Below are positions 32,130-41,287 of a stretch of DNA of 64,000 bases, in pieces. Numbering within the stretch: position 1 is the first letter of the stretch; the number at the start of each line of letters is the position of its first letter. Under the pieces are notes generated by a model. That model saw nothing but the letters and a program-made list of their open reading frames with translations. It searched no databases and was not told where the DNA came from. Origin of the DNA: UBA668 sp963720695. Lineage in GTDB: Bacteria > Actinomycetota > Acidimicrobiia > Acidimicrobiales > Ilumatobacteraceae. The position numbers were made by a program, and so were the translations under genes. The DNA lies in contig CAVRGG010000004.1 in assembly GCA_963720695.1 (NCBI GenBank), forward strand, positions 744,001 to 808,000. Direction: 5' to 3'.

Positions 32130-32952
32130 ATGGCATTCCATCAGCAGCTGCGGCGCGCCTGGGCAACCTCGGCGTCCATGCTCTGCGTCGGCCTCGATCC
32201 CGACCCCGACCGGTTTCCAGCTGCCGTGCACGGCTCGGTGTTCGACTTCTGCGTGGCCATCGTCGAGGCCACTGCCTCGAGCGTGTGCGCGTTCAAGCCG
32301 CAGATCGCCCACTTCGCGGCGCTGGGCGCCGAGCCGGAACTGGAACGACTGTGTGCGCACATCCGCGACCGGCACCCCGATGTGCTGCTCGTCCTCGACG
32401 CCAAGCGGGGCGACATCGGCAGCACCGCCGAGCGCTACGCGGCCGAAGCCTTCGACCGTTACGGCGCCCACGTGGTCACGGTCAACCCGTACCTGGGCAC
32501 CGACTCGGTGGAGCCGTTCCTGCGCCACCCCGACGGTGGGGTGTTCGTCCTGTGCCGGACGAGCAACCCGGGCAGCGGCGACTTCCAGTCGTTGACGTCG
32601 GGCGACGAACCCGTCTATCTCCACGTCGCTCGACGCGTCGCCGACGAGTGGAACGTCATCGGTGATTGCGGCCTCGTCGTGGGTGCCACCTATCCCGACG
32701 AGCTCGCACAGGTGCGCGCCGCGGTGGGTGACCTGCCGGTCCTGGTTCCCGGCGTCGGCGCCCAAGGTGGCGACGTCGCCGCCACCGTGGCCGCGGGCAG
32801 CGACAGCCAGGGCCTCGGCATGGTGATCAACTCGTCGCGAGCGATCCTGTACGCGTCGTCCGGCCCCGACTTCGAACAGGCCGCGGCGCACGAGGCGGCA
32901 GCGACGCAGAGATGCGATCAACGCCGCGGCGGCCACCACTGCGATCCGCTGA
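32130..32952 (+). CDS. pyrF: Orotidine 5'-phosphate decarboxylase, with a frameshift near the 3' end
   Basis: PyrF makes UMP from OMP. This is the mycobacterial-type (type 2) enzyme, 273 residues after correction. Landmarks are MLCVGLDPDPDRFP, VCAFKPQIAHFAA, VLLVLDAKRGDIGSTAERYA (catalytic Asp/Lys/Asp), VTVNPYLGTDS, VPGVGAQGGD and GMVINSSRAILYAS. An extra A near 32908 shifts the frame; without it the protein ends RDAINAAAATTAIR and stops at 32952, two bases before the serA stop. As written, the frame runs on across serA, which is not credible. ATG 32130 follows TAACAT (32117-32122) by 7 nt and looks leaderless. Confidence 0.92.
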
Positions 32953-32954
32953 AC

Positions 32955-34514
32955 TCAGCCGGCGAGCTGCGCCACCGAGATGATGCCGGGCGCACGGCGG
33001 AGCTCGGCGATGACGTCGTCGGGCACCATCGCCGTCGGAGCGATGAGCATCACCGCCGTGCCGGGCGACGCGGCTCGTCCCACGTCCATGTCGGCGATGT
33101 TGACACCGGCGACGCCGAGCAGCGTGCCGACCGTGCCGATGACGCCCGGACGATCGTCGTTCTTCACCATCAACATGTGCTCGGACGGCGGCACGTCGAA
33201 GTGGTGGTCGTCGACCATGACGATGCGCTGTTCGCTCCGGCGCCCGACGAGCGTGCCCGAGATGTTGTGCCCACCGCCGCGCAGCGTCAGGAGGTTGACG
33301 AAGTCGGCCGAGGTCGCGCACGCCGTGTCGCGGACCTCGAGACCCGCCTGCTTGGCGAGCTGCGGGGCGTTCACGAAGGTGACCTGCTCCTCGGTGACGG
33401 CACTGAAGAAGCCCTTGATCGCGGCGAGGCTGAGGATGCGGGTGTCGTAGCCGGCGATGTCACCCTCGGTGCACACCTCGAGCGAGTCGGGGGCACCCTG
33501 CACGAGCGACGCGAAGAGACGTCCGAGCGACTCCGCGAGCGGGAGGAACGGGCGCAGCGTCTCGTTGGCCTCGGCGGCGTCGACGTTGACGGCGAACGGC
33601 ACGAACTCGCCCGCCAGCGCGAGCAACACCATGTCGGCGATCGTGTCGCCGGCCTTGTCCTGCGCCTCACGCGTGCTGGCGCCGAGGTGCGGTGTGACCA
33701 CGATGCTGTCGAGTTCGAACAGCGGCGACGTCGTGGTCGGCTCGGTGGCGAACACATCGACCGCGGCGCCGGCGATGATGCCGTCGCGCACGCAATCGGC
33801 GAGTGCCTGCTCGTCGACGATGCCACCGCGGGCGACGTTGATGACGCGGAGCGACGGCTTCGCCTTCAACAGGAGATCGCGGTTGATGAGCCCGGTGGTC
33901 TCCTTGGTCTTGGGGAGGTGCACCGTGAGGAAGTCGGCGTCGGCCACCGCCTGGTCGAGCGGGAGGAGCTCGACCCCCATCTGCCGGGCACGTTCGGCCG
34001 ACACGAACGGGTCGTACGCGACGAGCCGCATGCCGAACGCCTTGGCTCGATCCGCGACCAGCTTGCCGATCCGCCCGAGGCCGATGATGGCCAGTGTCTT
34101 GTCGGCGAGCTCCACCCCTTCCCACCTCGCTCGTTCCCAGCGACCAGCGGTGAGAGCGGCGTGCGCCTGGGGCACGTTGCGCGCCTGTGCGAGCAGCAGC
34201 GCCATGGTGTGTTCGGCGGCCGAGATGATGTTGCTCTGCGGTGCGTTGACCACCATCACCCCGCGTCTGGTGGCCGCCTCGACATCGACGTTGTCGAGGC
34301 CGATGCCGGCGCGGCCGACGACGACGAGTTCTGACCCGGCGGCGAGCACCTCGTCGGTGACCTGGGTGGCGGAGCGGATGATCAGCGCGTTCGCTCCCTG
34401 CACCACCTCGAGGAGGCGGGACAGGTCGAGCTCGACCTGCACCTCGTGTCCTGCGGCGCGGAGGCGGTCCAACCCGCCTTCGGCGATTTCCTCGGTGACC
34501 AGAATGCGTGCCAT
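32955..34514 (-). CDS. serA: D-3-phosphoglycerate dehydrogenase
   Basis: SerA catalyses the first step of serine synthesis. The 519-residue protein is the long actinobacterial form. The substrate- and NAD-binding part has VGRAGIGLDNVDV, IIGLGRIGKLVADRAKAFGM, VARGGIVDE, a Glu in DVFATEP and the catalytic His in TPHLGAST. An intervening ASB domain follows at about residues 320-430, and a C-terminal ACT domain at about 445-519 (DDRPGVIGTVGTLLG), where serine feedback acts in homologues. ATG 34514 follows GGAGG at good spacing. It converges on pyrF with two bases between stops. Confidence 0.95.
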   Translation of the reverse strand: MARILVTEEIAEGGLDRLRAAGHEVQVELDLSRLLEVVQGANALIIRSATQVTDEVLAAGSELVVVGRAGIGLDNVDVEAATRRGVMVVNAPQSNIISAAEHTMALLLAQARNVPQAHAALTAGRWERARWEGVELADKTLAIIGLGRIGKLVADRAKAFGMRLVAYDPFVSAERARQMGVELLPLDQAVADADFLTVHLPKTKETTGLINRDLLLKAKPSLRVINVARGGIVDEQALADCVRDGIIAGAAVDVFATEPTTTSPLFELDSIVVTPHLGASTREAQDKAGDTIADMVLLALAGEFVPFAVNVDAAEANETLRPFLPLAESLGRLFASLVQGAPDSLEVCTEGDIAGYDTRILSLAAIKGFFSAVTEEQVTFVNAPQLAKQAGLEVRDTACATSADFVNLLTLRGGGHNISGTLVGRRSEQRIVMVDDHHFDVPPSEHMLMVKNDDRPGVIGTVGTLLGVAGVNIADMDVGRAASPGTAVMLIAPTAMVPDDVIAELRRAPGIISVAQLAG

Positions 34515-34654
34515 TGGCCTCCATCGTTACCGGTCACATCGCGGGATCAGAACCGGATTGACGTTCTGTTCACGCCGCGTTCGCCCCGCTTCCCTCGCGG
34601 TGCTGGCCACGGGGTACATTCGGTGCACCGTTCCGTGTGTCCCGAGGAGATCCC

Positions 34655-35062
34655 ATGACCTATCCGTTCCTTTCCGACGAGTGGATGACCGCAGCCAAGG
34701 CCATTCGGGAGAAGTACGCCGACCAGGCGACGAAGGTCACGAGCAGCATCCGCATGAACCAGGTGATCACCGATGTGCCCTTCGGCGACGGCACCGTGAG
34801 CAGCTACCTCGACACCTCCTCCGGCGACGTCGTGATGGAACTCGGTGAACTGGAGGGTCCCGACCTGACGCTCACCACGGATTACGAGACGGCTCGCAAG
34901 GTGTTCGTCGACGGCGATCAGGCCGCCGGCATGCAGGCGTTCATGGCGGGAAAGATCAAGGTGCAGGGCGACATGATGAAGATGATGGCCATGCAGACCT
35001 CGATGCCCCAGGACGACGTCGCCAAGCAGATCGCCCAGGAGATCAAGGACATCACCGCCTGA
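34655..35062 (+). CDS. SCP2 sterol-binding-domain protein
   Basis: The 135-residue protein is a single SCP2 fold with the typical C-terminal block ETARKVFVDGDQAAGMQAFM, AGKIKVQGDMMKMM. Such proteins bind lipids or acyl-CoA in a hydrophobic tunnel. ATG 34655 follows GAGGAG. TACATT (34615-34620) is a possible -10. It is divergent from serA and convergent with the MFS gene. The ligand is unknown. Confidence 0.88.
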   Translation: MTYPFLSDEWMTAAKAIREKYADQATKVTSSIRMNQVITDVPFGDGTVSSYLDTSSGDVVMELGELEGPDLTLTTDYETARKVFVDGDQAAGMQAFMAGKIKVQGDMMKMMAMQTSMPQDDVAKQIAQEIKDITA

Positions 35063-35084
35063 GTCGTTTCGCGGACCCCGCCGG

Positions 35085-36566
35085 TCAGCGCGGTGTGCTG
35101 TGCACGAACGCGGCGGCGACACATCCGAGCGCCGCGACGACGGCACCGACCACGAAGGCCGCATGGAACGGGCCGAAGTTGTCGTGGTCGGCCGTGACGC
35201 TGACCGTGGCGAGCACCGCCGACCCCAGCACCGCGCCGAGCTGCGTGGCGAGCTGCTGCATCGCTCCCGCCACGCCGAGATCCTTCTCGTCGACGGCGTT
35301 CGCCATCAGCGAAGTGAGCGCGGGCGAGGCGATGCCGAGCCCGACGCCACTGAGCGCCGTGGCGAGGACGATGATCGGGTAGCCCGATGTGAGCCCGATC
35401 GTCGCCCACAGTGACATCGATGCGACCACGCCGAGCGCACCCACCACGCCGGCGACGCGCTCACCGACCTTGATCGTGATCATCGCAGCGAGCGGCGCAG
35501 TGATCGAGAACGCCAGGGGACGGGAGATGACGAGGTTGCCCACGGTCGCGGTGTCGAAGCCGAAGCCCCTCGGGCGACCGAGCACCTGAGGGATCAGGAA
35601 GAACCCACCCATGTAGGCGAAGTTGGTGAACAGCTGGCTGGTGACGGGAAACGCGAAGTTGCGGGTCTTGAACCACGACAGCACCACGAGGGGCGCGGCG
35701 GCCCGCTGCTCGACTGCGACGAACAGCACCAGCATCAGCACCGAGGCCAGCAGACAGCCGATCGTCGCCGCGCTCCCCCATCCCCACGATCGTCCCTGGC
35801 TGATCGCGGCGAGCAGGAGCGACGCGCCCGCGCCGAGGGTGACCGACCCCCAGACGTCGAACTTCACCCCTTCGATGCGTTCCGTTCCGGGCAACAGCCA
35901 GAGCGCGATCACGAAGCCCACGAAGCACAGCGGTGCCTGGATGGCGAAGATCGCCCGCCAACCGATCGAGTCCACGAGCGGCGCTCCGATCACCACGCCG
36001 ATCACGGGCGCACCCGCGGTGACGAAGCTCCAGTAGCTCAGCGGCTTGACCCGCTCACCGGGCTCGAACACCCGGTTGATGTACGCCATCGCCGACGGCC
36101 CGCACGCAGAACCGGCCGTCGCCGAGAGGGTGCGGAACAGGATGAGGGAGGCCGCACTCCAGGCGAGCGCCGATGCGACCGCGAACACGCCGGCGAAGAA
36201 GAGCCCGCCGACGAAGATCCGCTTGTGCCCCCACAGGTCACCGGCCTTCCCGAACGCCGGTCCGACCACGCCGAAGGCGAGCATCGGCGCGGTGATCGCC
36301 CAGGTGAGGACGACCGTGTCGGTGTGGACGTCGCCGGCGATCCGCTCGAGCGAGACCACCAGCAGGGTGATCGTGAACCCGGTGGTGAAGAGCCCGCCGA
36401 GGACCACCCACAGCACGGCCCAGCGACGGTCGATACCGACCTTGCGCGCCAACTGGCGCCGCAGGACGATCGGCCACGGGACGATCCCCAGCTCGTCGAC
36501 GCCGCCTGCGAGGATGGGTACGGTCGGTTCGCCGCGGGTCTGGACGTTGTCCTTGCTCGCGGTCAC
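35085..36566 (-). CDS. MFS drug-resistance-type transporter
   Basis: The 493-residue protein has 12 to 14 hydrophobic spans and the multidrug-efflux MFS pattern of the DHA2 (EmrB/QacA) group: LTWAITAPMLAFGVVGPAFG, GKAGDLWGHKRIFVGGL (motif A) and GAPVIGVVIGAPLVDSIGWR (motif C-like). It probably exports toxic compounds by proton antiport. GTG 36566 is placed 10 nt after the SDR stop because upstream starts would overlap that gene. No Shine-Dalgarno is seen, so the start is uncertain. The substrate is unknown. Confidence 0.82.
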   Translation of the reverse strand: MTASKDNVQTRGEPTVPILAGGVDELGIVPWPIVLRRQLARKVGIDRRWAVLWVVLGGLFTTGFTITLLVVSLERIAGDVHTDTVVLTWAITAPMLAFGVVGPAFGKAGDLWGHKRIFVGGLFFAGVFAVASALAWSAASLILFRTLSATAGSACGPSAMAYINRVFEPGERVKPLSYWSFVTAGAPVIGVVIGAPLVDSIGWRAIFAIQAPLCFVGFVIALWLLPGTERIEGVKFDVWGSVTLGAGASLLLAAISQGRSWGWGSAATIGCLLASVLMLVLFVAVEQRAAAPLVVLSWFKTRNFAFPVTSQLFTNFAYMGGFFLIPQVLGRPRGFGFDTATVGNLVISRPLAFSITAPLAAMITIKVGERVAGVVGALGVVASMSLWATIGLTSGYPIIVLATALSGVGLGIASPALTSLMANAVDEKDLGVAGAMQQLATQLGAVLGSAVLATVSVTADHDNFGPFHAAFVVGAVVAALGCVAAAFVHSTPR

Positions 36567-36576
36567 CGCGGCGGGC

Positions 36577-37452
36577 TCACGGGTGCGCGAGCGGCGCCAG
36601 CGCTTCCGCCAGCTCGCTGACCGTCCACTTCGAGTCGCGCTCGACGCCGGCACCGCGCTTCCAGCTCTCGATCATCGTGACGACACCACCTTGGACGAGG
36701 AAGGTCTCACCGGTGAACGCGCAGTCGGCCGACGCGAGATACGCGACCAGGGGCGAGATGTTCGCCGGATCCCACGGATCGAACGCCCCCTCCTGCGGCT
36801 TCATGATGTCCCCCAGGCCGGGCGTCGCCAGCGTCAAGCGCGTGCGAGCCCCGGGAGCGATGGTGTTGCTCTTCACGTTGTAACGGGAGAGCTCCTTGGC
36901 GATGATCTGGCTGAACGTGGCGATCCCGGTCTTCGCCGCGCCGTAGTTGCTCTGGCCGGGGTTCGAGAACAGCCCGGAGGTGCTGCTCGTGTGCACGATG
37001 TTGCGCGGCTTGGTGACACCCGCCTTGTGCTGCTCCCGCCAGTAGCTGGCTGCCCATCGGCTGGGGGCGAAGTGACCCTTGAGATGCACGGCGATGACGG
37101 CATCCCACTCCTGCTCGGTCATGTTGACGAGCACGCGGTCGCGAAGGATGCCCGCGTTGTTGACGAGGATGTCGAGATCTCCGAACGTCTCGACGGCTTG
37201 GTTGACGAGTCGCTGGGCACCTTCCCAGTCGGCGACGTTGTCGCCGTTGACGACGGCCTCGCCACCCATCGCACGGATCTCCTCGGCGACCTGCTGTGCG
37301 GGAGTGATGTCGGCACCGGTGCCGTCGTTGGTGCCACCGAGATCGTTGACCACGATCTTGGCGCCCTCACCTGCGAAGTACAGCGCGTGCTCGCGTCCGA
37401 TGCCACGACCTGCTCCGGTGATGATCGCCACACGCCCGTCGAGAGAACCCAT
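36577..37452 (-). CDS. Short-chain dehydrogenase/reductase
   Basis: The 291-residue protein is a classical SDR: TGAGRGIGREHALYFAGEG (NAD(P) binding), NNAGILRDRVLVNMTE, and the catalytic Ser with NYGAAKTG (Tyr/Lys). VVNDLGGTNDGTGADITPAQ is shared with hydroxyacyl-CoA dehydrogenases of the multifunctional MFE-2 type, so a (3R)-hydroxyacyl-CoA or steroid-type substrate is likely. ATG 37452 follows GGAGG by 8 nt. The MFS gene starts 10 nt after its stop and is likely cotranscribed. Confidence 0.87.
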   Translation of the reverse strand: MGSLDGRVAIITGAGRGIGREHALYFAGEGAKIVVNDLGGTNDGTGADITPAQQVAEEIRAMGGEAVVNGDNVADWEGAQRLVNQAVETFGDLDILVNNAGILRDRVLVNMTEQEWDAVIAVHLKGHFAPSRWAASYWREQHKAGVTKPRNIVHTSSTSGLFSNPGQSNYGAAKTGIATFSQIIAKELSRYNVKSNTIAPGARTRLTLATPGLGDIMKPQEGAFDPWDPANISPLVAYLASADCAFTGETFLVQGGVVTMIESWKRGAGVERDSKWTVSELAEALAPLAHP

Positions 37453-37548
37453 CTCGTGTACCTCCTGTGTCACGCCGTCGGCTCGATGCCCCTGCGGCCG
37501 AACGTTACCGAGCGAAGGGTGCGCGGGCAGAACCCGGGCAGCGGGTGG

Positions 37549-39744
37549 TCAGAAGAAGAACAGCTCGACGGCGGTGCCACGCGGGTAGAGGTAGCCCTCG
37601 AGCGCGAGTTTTCCGTCGACGTGGAGACCACGGAACGGTTGTGTGGTGTCGCCGTTGACGACGCCGATGGTGAACCCGGCGGCGACGAGACGAGCGCCGA
37701 TCTGCGACGCGTCGAGGCCGTCGAGGTTGGGGATCGCGACGAGGTCGGGGCCTTTCGAGACCACCACGGTGACGGTGGCGCCACGCTCCACGCTCGCACC
37801 CGGCGCCGGGTCCTGGCGCAACACCGTGCCGGCAGGCACCGTGGGGCTGAATTCGTCGGGTCCTTGGGCGATGACGAGCCCCATCGACTGCAGGCTGGTC
37901 GTCGCGTCCACGAGGGTGACGTTGGTGAGATCGGGAACCGTGCGCGGCGCGGGGCCGGCGGAGGGGATGATGCGCACCGCGGTCCCCTTGGTGACCGTGC
38001 CGCCGGCGACCAGCGTCGGCGAGTCAGGCACCACCCACGACAGGACGACGCCGGATGCCACGTCCTCGCTGTACGCGGCATCGGCGACCTCGACGACGAG
38101 GCCCATGCCGTCCAGTTTCGCGGTGGCGTCCGCCACGGTCAGCCCGACGAGCTCGGGCAGGGTGCGCGGAGCAGGACCGGTGGACACGTACAGCGTGAGT
38201 GCGGAGTTCTTCTCCACGGAGGTTCCCGACACCGGATCGGTGCGGATCACCACCCCGACGGGCACGGTCTCGCTCGCCTCCTCGGCGAGCGACGCCTTGA
38301 AGTCGCCGGCGACGGCGTTGAGCGCGACGCCCTGCGCCATCCCCGCGAGGTCGGGCACGGTGCGCTTCTCGGGACGGGCGCTGTACCACGCGAGTGCACC
38401 GCCGACGGCGGCCATCACCACGAGCAGTGCGATGAACCACCTCCGCCCACCTGAGACGGTCGGCGGACGATCCGGGAAGTCGTCGTCGGGATCGGACTCG
38501 TCCGGATCGGACTGCTCCGGATCGGACTGCTGTGGATCAGGCTCGCCCGGGTCGGACTCGATCGCCACGGGCACGACGACGTCGTCGACGGGCTCGTGCT
38601 CGACCGGCGTCGACATCGCCGTCGCTGCCGCGGGGGGAGCTGCGGGGGACGACTGCAGCACCGGTGGCGGTGCATCGACGGCGGGCGTCGTCGGCGCCGG
38701 CAACGGCCCGGAATCGTCGGCCGACTTCATCACATCGGCAACGATCGGGATCGCCACCACGGCCGGCCCAGAGATCGGCTCGGGAGCCGGCCCGGCCGGC
38801 CGCACCAGGGGCCCGGTCGGCTCGACGGGCTGATCGGGACCACCCGGGTCCGCACCGAAGAGCGAGTTCACCAGGATGGGCAGTGGCGCAGGTCGTGGCA
38901 ATCGCTCGGCCGCCTGCACCAGGGCACGCCCGAACTCGGCGGCGGAGTACCGATCCGCTGCGAGCGGCCTCCCCGCACGTTCCAGGACCGACGCCAGCGC
39001 GCCCATGTCGGCCGAGACCGGCATCAGCTTGTCGACCCGATTGGCGAGCGTCGCCACGGTGGAATCCCCGACGAACGGGACCGCACCGGTGACGCTCTCC
39101 AGCAACGTCAGGCACAGTGAGTAGACGTCACTCTTGGGTTCCAGGGGACCACCCACGGCTTCTTCGGGCGAGGTGTACTTGGCGAGATCGTTGATCCGGC
39201 TGGTCGGCCCGCCGGCGGCCTGCGAGAGCACTTGGGAGAGCCCGGCATCGACCACTCGGAGCCGGCGATCCTCGCCGAACACCAGCGTCCCGGGACGGAT
39301 GTCGCCGTGCATGAGGCCCCGACGGTGCATGGCATCGAGCGCCTTGCAGGCATCGAGACCGACCACCAGCGCCTGCGAGGGCGCCAGCATTCGGCCCCGG
39401 TCGAGCATGTCGCGCAGGCTGCCGCCGGTGAGCTGCTCGCTGACCACGTACAGCACCTTGCGGCCGTTCCAGTCGGTGCTCCCCCATGCGTGCGCCACGG
39501 CGATGTTCGGGTGGTGGAGCGACCCGGCAAGGTCCATCGCGTCGCGGAAGGCGGCTTGCACCTCGGGCAGATCGCTGATCTCCGGATGGACCATCTTGAT
39601 GACGACAGGCCGCTGCAGGTCGTCGTCGAACGCCTCGAACAGCGCTGCGTCGATCGAGCTGCCACGGCGCGGACCGAGACGGTACCGTCCCGCCACCACC
39701 CGCGAAGCGGAGGGCAACAGAGGTTGATCGTCGTCGGCCACCAT
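37549..39744 (-). CDS. PASTA-domain serine/threonine kinase-like protein with degraded catalytic motifs
   Basis: The 731-residue protein has an N-terminal kinase-like domain (about residues 18-285), a Pro-rich and then acidic linker (SDPEQSDPDESDPDDD), one membrane span (about 436-456), and three clear PASTA repeats plus a weaker fourth. The ATP lysine (VVIK, K50) is present and D148 is kept in HGD. However, the catalytic-loop Asn is Thr (T153), the loop Lys is Arg (R150), and DFG is DAG (166-168). PknB-like proteins use PASTA repeats to sense cell-wall fragments. The substitutions suggest a weak kinase or pseudokinase. It is divergent from the gene at 39818. Confidence 0.88.
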   Translation of the reverse strand: MVADDDQPLLPSASRVVAGRYRLGPRRGSSIDAALFEAFDDDLQRPVVIKMVHPEISDLPEVQAAFRDAMDLAGSLHHPNIAVAHAWGSTDWNGRKVLYVVSEQLTGGSLRDMLDRGRMLAPSQALVVGLDACKALDAMHRRGLMHGDIRPGTLVFGEDRRLRVVDAGLSQVLSQAAGGPTSRINDLAKYTSPEEAVGGPLEPKSDVYSLCLTLLESVTGAVPFVGDSTVATLANRVDKLMPVSADMGALASVLERAGRPLAADRYSAAEFGRALVQAAERLPRPAPLPILVNSLFGADPGGPDQPVEPTGPLVRPAGPAPEPISGPAVVAIPIVADVMKSADDSGPLPAPTTPAVDAPPPVLQSSPAAPPAAATAMSTPVEHEPVDDVVVPVAIESDPGEPDPQQSDPEQSDPDESDPDDDFPDRPPTVSGGRRWFIALLVVMAAVGGALAWYSARPEKRTVPDLAGMAQGVALNAVAGDFKASLAEEASETVPVGVVIRTDPVSGTSVEKNSALTLYVSTGPAPRTLPELVGLTVADATAKLDGMGLVVEVADAAYSEDVASGVVLSWVVPDSPTLVAGGTVTKGTAVRIIPSAGPAPRTVPDLTNVTLVDATTSLQSMGLVIAQGPDEFSPTVPAGTVLRQDPAPGASVERGATVTVVVSKGPDLVAIPNLDGLDASQIGARLVAAGFTIGVVNGDTTQPFRGLHVDGKLALEGYLYPRGTAVELFFF

Positions 39745-39817
39745 GGAGAGCGTTGAACCTAGCTCCGACGCGTCGAGCGTGGCACGCGCGGTGCGAATTC
39801 GATCGGCACCGGCGAGA

Positions 39818-40303
39818 ATGGCGCCCGTGCGACTTCGCCGCCCCCAAACCTCGATCCTGATCGTCAGCTTCATCATCGCCCTGTGCCTGGTCGGTATCGG
39901 TTACGCCCTCAACCTCGCGGTGACCGGGCGAGAGGCGCTGAAGCTGCCCGCAGTGATCGAGGACATCGACCCCGTCCCGGCCGCGGTCCGCGTGCCGTCG
40001 CAGACGTCGGTCTTCGTCGACCTCCAGAGCGGTTTCACCGGTGTGCTGGTGGTCGACGGGCTGGAACTGGAGACCGTGAACATCGAGGATCTCCAGGACA
40101 AGAACAAGCCGGGGCAGCAGATCACCCTCCCACCCACCACCATCTACGAACCCGGCAACGCGACGCTCACCTTCGATCCGAGTCAGGGCGCCGAGATCGA
40201 GGAGTTCAGCCAGGGCGAGCACACCGTCAAGGTGATCTATTGGAAGGTGATCGAGGGCCGCGCCTCAGCACGGTCGTTCACCTGGACCTTCAACGTGTTC
40301 TGA
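39818..40303 (+). CDS. Hypothetical protein with one membrane anchor
   Basis: The 161-residue protein has an N-terminal membrane span (about residues 14-36, ILIVSFIIALCLVGIGYALN) and an extracytoplasmic domain of about 120 residues that looks beta-rich (SVFVDLQSGFTGVLVVDGLE, FSQGEHTVKVIYWKVIEG). It may be a carbohydrate-binding-like or immunoglobulin-like fold, judging only by strand pattern. It is divergent from the PASTA kinase gene, 73 nt away. ATG 39818 is taken; GTG 39827 is possible. I do not recognise the family. Confidence 0.7.
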   Translation: MAPVRLRRPQTSILIVSFIIALCLVGIGYALNLAVTGREALKLPAVIEDIDPVPAAVRVPSQTSVFVDLQSGFTGVLVVDGLELETVNIEDLQDKNKPGQQITLPPTTIYEPGNATLTFDPSQGAEIEEFSQGEHTVKVIYWKVIEGRASARSFTWTFNVF

Positions 40304-40305
40304 CG

Positions 40306-40746
40306 TCATCCATCCGCTTCGGGTGCGCCGCCACCTCGTCGAACGAGCGAGAACGCGTCCATCGACCACCACGCCCACGCGACCAGCACCGGCTGGAAGA
40401 ACAGGCGGTTGCGTCGGGCGGCGTCGGAGCTCAACCCGAACGCGTCGTCGCCGTCGAGGAACTGGCTGATGTTGCCGGGGAACACGGCGATGAAGAAGAG
40501 GCCGACGGCGAGGCCGAGCAGCGCGCGGTGACGACGGACGACGATCACGGCTGCACCGAGTGCGATCTCGACGATGCCCGAGAGCACGACCACGACGTTC
40601 TTGTCGATCCCCACCCAATCGGGCACCTGCGCCTGGAACTCGGTGCGAGCGAACGTGAGGTGACCGATGCCGGCGACGACGAGTGCGCCACCGAGAACGA
40701 GTCGGGCTGCCGAGCGGATACGACTCGGTCGAGTGGTCGTCATCAT
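40306..40746 (-). CDS. DoxX-like membrane protein
   Basis: The 146-residue protein has four hydrophobic spans and the DoxX-like layout: RLVLGGALVVAGIGHLTF, GIVEIALGAAVIVVRRHRAL, LGLAVGLFFIAVFPGNIS and VLVAWAWWSM. The function of this family is poorly defined; it is associated with membrane redox or stress. ATG 40746 or 40743 lies inside a 14-bp tandem repeat. The gene is convergent with 39818. Confidence 0.78.
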   Translation of the reverse strand: MMTTTRPSRIRSAARLVLGGALVVAGIGHLTFARTEFQAQVPDWVGIDKNVVVVLSGIVEIALGAAVIVVRRHRALLGLAVGLFFIAVFPGNISQFLDGDDAFGLSSDAARRNRLFFQPVLVAWAWWSMDAFSLVRRGGGAPEADG

Positions 40747-40779
40747 CGGTACGTCATCATCGGTACGTCATCATCGGTA
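40738..40779. repeat. Three perfect tandem copies of a 14-bp unit
   Basis: CGTCATCATCGGTA is repeated exactly three times (40738-40779) at the 5' end of the DoxX gene and just after the Arr stop. Copy-number change would move the DoxX start codon relative to its upstream region. Confidence 0.85.
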
Positions 40780-40781
40780 CG

Positions 40782-41243
40782 TCAGTCGTCGGCTTCCACG
40801 CCGAGCGCGGCGAGTCGAGCAACGTTGTCCTTCATGGTCTGCAGGACCTCCGGAGCATGCCCCTGCCACTCCCACAGCTCACCGATCACCCGCAGAGGTT
40901 CCTTCGAGCGGTACGACTTGGTGGGGTTGCCCGGGAACTTCTTGTCGGTCAGGTTCGGGTCGTCCTCGATCGGGCCGGTGGGCTGGACGAAATAGATCCT
41001 TCCGGGCCCGTCACCCACGGCGAGCTCCGCACCCCACACGGCCGCGTCGAGGGTGGCGGTCAGGTACACATGGTTCGCACTGCGGCCCGAGCCGAAGTTG
41101 GAGCGACGGCCGGGGACGATGAGGTCTCCCGCACCGAGCTGGGCGCGTGTGCCGTGCAGGTAGAACGTGGGCACGACGAACGGCTCCACGGGTGACCCGG
41201 TGTCCGGCTCGGAGCGGAGAGGTTCTGGTTGCGGCGCAGTCAC
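40782..41243 (-). CDS. arr: Rifampin ADP-ribosyltransferase (Arr family)
   Basis: Arr inactivates rifamycins by ADP-ribosylation using NAD+. The 153-residue protein contains the Arr core in order: FYLHGTRAQLGAGDLIVPG, HVYLTATLDAAVWGAEL, GRIYFVQPTGPIEDDPNLTD and KKFPGNPTKSYRSKEPLRV. These match the short Arr enzymes closely. GTG 41243 is chosen; an in-frame GTG at 41279 is possible. The gene is divergent from a RES-Xre toxin-antitoxin pair whose promoter region it shares. Many environmental actinobacteria carry chromosomal arr, so acquired resistance need not be assumed. Confidence 0.9.
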   Translation of the reverse strand: MTAPQPEPLRSEPDTGSPVEPFVVPTFYLHGTRAQLGAGDLIVPGRRSNFGSGRSANHVYLTATLDAAVWGAELAVGDGPGRIYFVQPTGPIEDDPNLTDKKFPGNPTKSYRSKEPLRVIGELWEWQGHAPEVLQTMKDNVARLAALGVEADD

Positions 41244-41287
41244 GACGACGATTCTGCCTCGTCGGGGGCGTGCCGGCACGCGAGTGG

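Noticed and set aside
32085..34334. 749-codon open frame on the plus strand across serA
   Set aside because: It is the pyrF frame running past a one-base insertion into DNA antisense to serA. The serA protein on the other strand is clearly real.
34558..34620. TTGACG and TACATT as one promoter for the SCP2 gene
   Set aside because: TTGACG is about 51 nt before TACATT, too far for one promoter. TACATT alone may be a -10, but no matching -35 is evident.
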